The position numbers and the translations under genes were made by a program. A stretch of 64,000 nt of DNA from Cymodocea nodosa (Eukaryota > Streptophyta > Magnoliopsida > Alismatales > Cymodoceaceae): assembly GCA_036874045.1 (NCBI GenBank), contig JAZBRI010000008.1, forward strand, positions 8,819,001 through 8,883,000, given 5' to 3'. Positions 58,388-64,000 of the stretch are shown piece by piece; position 1 is the first letter of the stretch; each line of letters starts with the position of its first letter. The notes beneath the pieces were generated by a model. The model worked only from the letters and a program-made list of their open reading frames with translations, searched no databases and was not told the origin of the DNA.

Positions 58388-61125
58388 TGTAGGATCGAAT
58401 GGCTACACAAGAGGGGGGTGAATTGTGTTTTTCAACATATTTGATTATAATTGAATCTTTAAAAACAAAAAACAAGTCGAGACACTATTTTAATCAAATC
58501 ATTTTATTCAAGGTTTCAATTACAATATACAATTCAATTCTCCTCAGAAATTGTAGATGTAATTATATAACAATACCATGTTTTATTTAATCAATTTCAT
58601 CACTACAAATAGAGAAAACTAATTTGCGAAATTTAAAATATTTCCCCCTGTTTGAGATTTTTCTTCTTCTTCTTCTTTTGCAATTCTTCAGTGACAAATA
58701 TCTGACTTTCTCTGCTTCACTGAATTTGCTTTCTTTTGATTCTTCAAATCTTCAATGACATAAATCTGACTTTCTCTACTTTACTGAATTTTCTTCTATT
58801 TGAGAGTTTTTCCCTAGAGAGGTGTTTTTGATCCTTGAAAATATTTTTCGTTTGATGTGTAGGGATAATTGATCAACAAGAATTCTATGTCTTTTATACT
58901 GTATATTCACTTCATGCATATCCTCCACATTTAATCACTATTAGTTTTCCACTCTTCACGTTTTCTCTTTTTCCTTCATCGAAATACACACGTTCTGACC
59001 CACATTTTCCTTTCAAATTTTCTTTAATCATCAATCCTAGATCTCTGAAAATTTTCCTACAAAATAAACTTTCTCGTCCAAAATTTTTCATCAAGTGTAA
59101 TAACAAATCATGTTAATGTTAACTAAACGAGTAAAACAAGTAGATTTATAACTTAATGTATCTAACTCAATGAGTTCATCATATGCCAAATCACGTGACA
59201 AGTATTGTAGCTAACTCAACAAACTAAGTCCATTGTGTTACAGATAACTCAACAAACTAGCTTCATGGTGTTATGCAAACTCAACGAACTAAATACATTG
59301 TGTTACTGATAACACAACGAACTAGTAATAAACAAATGCTTTTACAATAAAGTATTTACTACATACAAAAATAATAACTTTAAGTTTATAAAGCTAACCT
59401 AACGCATTGCCTTGGTGTTCAATATAGCAACTCAATGCATTTAGTTATGTTAACTTAACAAGTTAAACATGTGCAACTCACGTGATACAATATAATATTC
59501 GTAAACTTTAATTTCACCATGTGCACAATACTAACTTAATGAGTTCTCACGTGACCTATTTTAACCTTTAAGCCTATAACTCAACGAGTTCTCACGTGAC
59601 CTTTTTACAAATAACACACTAACATAACGAGTTGTCTTTAACATGTACTGTACATGATACAGAAAATATAACTTTCGAACATATCATGCTTTACAATACA
59701 AATACACGTTAACTTAACATTTAGTTAAATGAAAAGTTAGTATAATGTAACAACTAGTTATTTAACTTGGTATCATCTCAAATCCATTACAGACAAGTAT
59801 TTATATCAGTAAATTTTTTCTATATTAATTGATGTTCTAAATTTACTTTCACAAACTGTAGGATCGTTTGTATCATAAGAGGGGGGGTGAATTGTGTCTT
59901 TAGTAATTAAATACTAGTAGATAAAACAAGAGCACAAAACACGTGAATGAAATTCTATTCTTTATTTAAAGACAGAATTTACAATATCTTTTCAGCTCAA
60001 TTCCCTTCTTGAAGGTTTTGATACAGTAATGTTCGATATACAATTCCAATAGAAAAACAAAGCTCTTATTCAAAACTAATTTTGAATTGTATAAAACCTG
60101 ATCTTTATGCACATAGCTTCTTTCTTTCTCTTTGCTCAGCTTCTGTATCTCTTCTTCTCCAGTTGTCGAATTTCCAAACTTCTTGCATTTGCAGCTCCTT
60201 TTCTGAAATTACTTGGAATTTCGAACTTCTTCTCATGTTGGAGAATTTTTTAGAATATAAATATTCAAACTTAACTTTTCAATTAAGGATCCAAATTGAA
60301 TATTCAGACCTGGTTTTTGAGATTGGGATCCTCTATTGTAATGTAGCTTGTACTCTCTATTAGTAGTCGAACTTTGTTTCCACATTCAGCGTGTTCATCC
60401 ACTTAATCCATAACCCATAATCCATAATCCACGTACTAATTTTTTCTTTAATCCAAATTACTATCTTTTTGAGTTTCCACTTTCTCCACTATCATTTTGA
60501 ATTTTCATGATCTCCACTCGTAGATTCATCGAGACTTTTATCTTCCTAGAGTCTTGTAAAATATCTTCTAAGTCTTCGATTTAGTCAAACACTTATCCTT
60601 TAAGTCCTGTAAAACTCAAACACTTATCTGTAACTCTTCGAGTTTTTGCACCTACAAAACACGTGACTAAACATAGCAAACTTATCTGTTCGTTAGTCAT
60701 TTTATAAAACTCGAACAGTTATCTATCCATGCATATAAAACTCAAATAGTTATCTAACTATTCGATTTTCATTACCGAACGCACATGGAAAACATGTGAC
60801 AACTTAAAACATTAAAAACACATGTGTAGATAACTTAACTATATGAGTTTTTAACATAAACTATTCGACAAAAATGAAATGTTAACTATTTGAAAGTTTA
60901 ACTATCGAAAATCTAACTCTTAGGAAATGTTTAACTTATCCGACATAAAAATGAAACTTTCTGATAATCTATTAACTATTATACTTAGAGAATATTATTT
61001 AGACTTATTTAAAAACTTTAATAAAGCATATATCATCAAAACAAAATTCCTAACACAAACAATAGTAATTGAGTAAATATGATTATATTCGTTTAGCACA
61101 CATCATCAAAACAAAATACTCAACA
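58388..61125 (-). repeat. 3' LTR of Copia-6, interrupted by a solo LTR
   Basis: Same LTR family as Copia-2 (TGTAGGATCG ... CTCAACA), about 1.53 kb after removing the insertion 59857-61055 and one target duplication. It has a TATA-type string near 58892, a single copy of the 42-bp unit, and 31-33-bp-spaced CTCAAC motifs at about 59215-59320. A polypurine tract follows at 61126. Confidence 0.86.
59857..61055 (-). mobile_element. Copia-type solo LTR (family D) inside the Copia-6 LTR
   Basis: A 1199-bp LTR, TGTAGGATCG ... TTCCTAACA in window orientation, flanked by a perfect target duplication CAAAC (59852-59856 and 61056-61060). Same family as 50325-51556, opposite orientation. It has no internal region. 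Confidence 0.93.
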
Positions 61126-61141
61126 ATCTCCTCCTTTTTGA
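61126..61141 (-). other. Polypurine tract of Copia-6
   Basis: The minus strand reads TCAAAAAGGAGGAGAT before TGTTGAG, one base different from Copia-2. The stretch 61142-61612 matches 11980-12460 of Copia-2, contains an imperfect duplication of TTTTTAATATATATATG near 61340 and 61380, and has no gene. Confidence 0.78.
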
Positions 61142-61612
61142 TGATGACAAAATCATATTAAATTAATTATGAAATATGTTTAACTCAACAAAGCACCTTC
61201 GTTGGGTTAAATTTTAATTCAACAAACAATTTTGTTGGCTTAAGTTCACTTAAGCTTATTTTTGTTGTGTGTGTAAAATTCACCTCTTAGAAGTAAAACT
61301 TCTAGAAAAATTTCAACAATTACATAATCATCTCCCCTTTTTAATATATATATGTATTTAAACTCATAATCATCTCACTTTTTAATATATATATGTATTT
61401 AAACTCATAATCATCTCTCCCTTTTTGTCATTAATCAAAAAGATGATTACACAGTATAAAAATCTGAGAGACATTTACAATTAAACTTTCTCTAAACATT
61501 AATAAGAATGAAATCATTTATAGTAAAATGTATTGTTCAAATAATCAAACAATAAATACAAACATTACATTTTGTATTCAGAAACAAGTAAATAAACAAA
61601 TGACAATACATT

Positions 61613-63869
61613 TATGTATTCCTCCTAATGATATCAGTAATAGCATTACAAATTTTATCCCCTAGATACCTAAAATCATTTCTAATGTCACTCAGCACAA
61701 CATCTAAGTCAAGAGATAGCTCAGGTTGCTATTGTACTTGTTCTGAAAAGTTTTGCTATTGTGGTTGGTGTTCTTTAAGGTCAAGTTATTACTATTGCCG
61801 TGGTTGCATTGACTAGCATTTTTGCAAATCTTTAATACTGAAAGCTCTCATGCCTTCAGTTTTAGAGGGCTAGTTGGATAAAGTTAATTGGTTTGCAAGA
61901 ATTCTACATACAACATCACCAAAAATTAACTTTGAACTCATATGCTATAGTTGAGAAATGAAAACATCAAACCAATTGATTTGAATTCTATTTAGGAGAC
62001 CATAAGTTGCATATAAACAACTTCTGCTGACTTCCAGATTATGTCCAACTATATAAAATAAATTAGCATGCAGAATATTTGCAATAAACCTTGCCTCTGC
62101 ATTCAGATTTTCCATTAATCTCATTTTTGAATATACATTTGGAATCTTTGATAAAGACTGAATGTCCCATTCCAACTGTCTAACAATGTCAAATCTATTG
62201 GTAACAACAACACTGTCATTCCTTAATCCCAAAACTTCAAAAATAATTTAGGAGATAAAGTAAACTCCTATTGATGTATTTGAGTTGTCAACATATAGTC
62301 ATTCTTGACTAGATTGCTGTAAAAAGCTACAATAAGCTCTTTATATTGCTTCCATTTTATTCCAACTAACAAGAATTGCATTAAGCCTTGAAACTCAAAT
62401 AGATCTTTTATTTGTAGTAAACCTCTAAATTTTATTGGTCAAGCATATAGAATCTAACATGTAATCAAATTATTGTATTTCTGCAATACTTCCTCAAATC
62501 TAAAATAAATTGAATTTCCTTGAATGGGTAGAATTCTATACATAGAAGGTGATACTTGAAGCCTTGATTCAGAATTTAATTCATCTTCAAGAACCTCTTC
62601 TTCAAAATGAATGCCATTGTGTTCCTCTATCAAAATATTTTCTTGAAGCTACTCAAGTAAGCTTGATTCTTTAGCTTCAACAGAGTGAGGAACATTTTCA
62701 ATATTCGCCACATTCATAAGTTTAGTTTCTATAGAATATTCAGAGTTCAAATTTTCCAGAAATTCAATAGCTTGTGTATCTATTTGAAATTCTTCATTTT
62801 CTTCAATAGATATTTCCATTTGTACATGCTGTGAATTCTTAGACTCTAGTTCTATAGATCTTGAAATAGGCTAATCAACATTAAGCTCTATTGGAGTCTT
62901 GTCTTTTTCAATAGCTGCTACTCTAGACAATTTAGCCTCTGAACTAGTTACTACTTCAATATTTTCAAGCACATTTGCAATAACTCATTCAATATTGTCT
63001 ACCTGATGCTCTGATTGTTCAATTTCCTTATTATTAGGGCCTGAAACTATAGAAAAACTTGAACTAAATTGTTGCTTTGATTTCTTTTCAAGTTTTCTCG
63101 AAAAAGAGAATAAAGTCTCATCATCATCATCAAATTCAGTATATTCTGAACTAATGAGCTTGTTAGATGCACTATAAGGTACAATGTCTAGACATACATT
63201 GTCCTTTGGAATTAAATCCTCATCTGATTTTTCCTTTTCAACAACATTTGTTTCCTTAGAAACAATTTTTCTAACTCGTCGTCTCTTGTAACAAGTCAAT
63301 TGTTCTTCTGCTATTATTGCTGTTTTCTTCTGAATCTGTTCCATAAAAGTTTCTATTTTAATTCTTCAAAAGCACTTTCTATAGCTATTGCCTTTTAAAG
63401 ACTATCAAGTTTTCTCTGATCAACAATAATATTTGTTTGTTTTTCCTTTGAAAACAAAGGTGTAGGTATAGCAGATTCATGTTTTTCCTTAAATGATTGT
63501 AGTCTTGTTCCATTGATAGGTGTTTGAGGAATTCTATTAGATGTACCTACTCCTTTTTCTAAGTATTTAGTACTGTTCCAAAAATTCTATCTACGCACAT
63601 TTCATGTGATACTCTCTATCAAATTTACTTCTTATACCCATATATTATATACTGTCAGCTATATTATGAAGTTTTTTTCTAACTTCATCTAGTATTTCTT
63701 CAAAAAAGAAATAGTCGCTATATAATTGAGCTAACCTTTTGTCAACTTGAAAAATCTTTTTAAACCATGTACGAGGAACATCATCGACATCTATTTCTTT
63801 GCCTTTGGCATTTCCTCTGCCTCTTCCTTTGCCTCTGCCACGCCCTTTGTAGAACTTGGAAAACATCAT
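61613..63869 (-). pseudogene. Copia-6 third ORF
   Basis: Near full-length relative of the Copia-2 third ORF. It starts MMFSKFYKGRGRGKGRGRG at 63869, continues with VPRTWFKKIFQVDKRLAQLY, a basic segment near 63290, a Glu-rich middle (about 62560-63000) and the helical domain at about 61860-62420 (NAEARFIANILHANLF, GLLNRIQINWFDVF). A short C-terminal segment (about 61613-61720) is related to that after 12569. Unlike Copia-2 it contains several frameshifts (the domain lies in a different frame from the N-terminus) besides stops. It confirms Trp where Copia-2 has TAG 14627. Function unknown. Confidence 0.72.
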
Positions 63870-63912
63870 TGTAGGCTATAACAGGAACAAGTGGGAAATA
63901 TTTTCAAAAAGA

Positions 63913-64000
63913 TGTAGGATCAAATGACTACACAAGAGGGGGGTGAATTATGTTTTTCAACACATTTGATTATAATTGAATCTTTAAAAACAAAAAACAA
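63913..64000 (-). repeat. Copia LTR, partial at window edge
   Basis: Starts TGTAGGATCAAATGAC and follows the Copia-2/Copia-6 LTR end for 88 bp to the window edge. It lies only about 43 bp from the start of the Copia-6 third ORF and no TGGTATCAGAGC primer site separates them. It is therefore probably another insertion rather than the 5' LTR of Copia-6. Confidence 0.65.

Overview
The window looks like AT-rich nuclear DNA from a flowering plant with a large, repeat-filled genome. I recognise no ordinary single-copy host gene, rRNA, tRNA or CRISPR array. Almost every base can be assigned to LTR retrotransposons, inserted into one another over several rounds and then degraded. The species cannot be named from the sequence. 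Plant origin is supported by an Athila-type Ty3/gypsy lineage (tRNA-Asp-like primer site, DLGxxIN protease, NHPN gag motif), SIRE/Maximus-like Ty1/copia elements (initiator-tRNA-Met primer site, a third ORF after pol) and a plant-type F-box protein.

Left part (1-28.9 kb). A Copia element on the + strand (Copia-1: gag 3967, pol 4719-9803 and 21599-21667, third ORF 23079-25271, 3' LTR 25460-27189) is the host for three later insertions. Athila copy A (1-3966, minus) landed in its gag. A 2.1-kb solo LTR (6773-8868, target duplication ACCTT) landed in its reverse transcriptase. An Athila solo LTR (9804-21598, target duplication CCTCT) landed at the end of its RNase H. That last LTR was split by a second Copia (Copia-2, 10325-21007, minus) with gag, an in-frame-deleted pol and its own third ORF. 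Copia-1 itself sits in the third ORF of a still older element (Copia-4, 27190-28473).

Middle part (28.9-54 kb). Three copies of a non-autonomous Athila-related element (N1 28930-34846 +, N2 40728-49412 -, N3 remnant 49413-53764 -) carry a gag capsid ORF followed by a complete-length F-box protein ORF where pol would be expected. A pol-bearing Athila copy (B, 34838-39516 -) lies between N1 and N2. N1 and N2 form a large inverted repeat.

Right part (54-64 kb). A third pol-bearing copy (C, 54062-56020 +) is cut by a Copia LTR. Two further minus-strand Copia remnants follow, each with the third ORF (Copia-5 57290-58385; Copia-6 61613-63869). The Copia-6 LTR carries a clean solo-LTR insertion (59857-61055, target duplication CAAAC).

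The most interesting biology is (i) a captured F-box gene amplified inside a gag-only retrotransposon family; (ii) an apparent split of gag, capsid region in the N elements and zinc knuckle in the pol elements, hinting at complementation; (iii) non-coding modules and U3 segments shared between gypsy and copia elements; and (iv) gene decay dominated by in-frame TAG codons with very few frameshifts, as expected from deamination of methylated CAG sites. All coding regions listed are judged non-functional as they stand.
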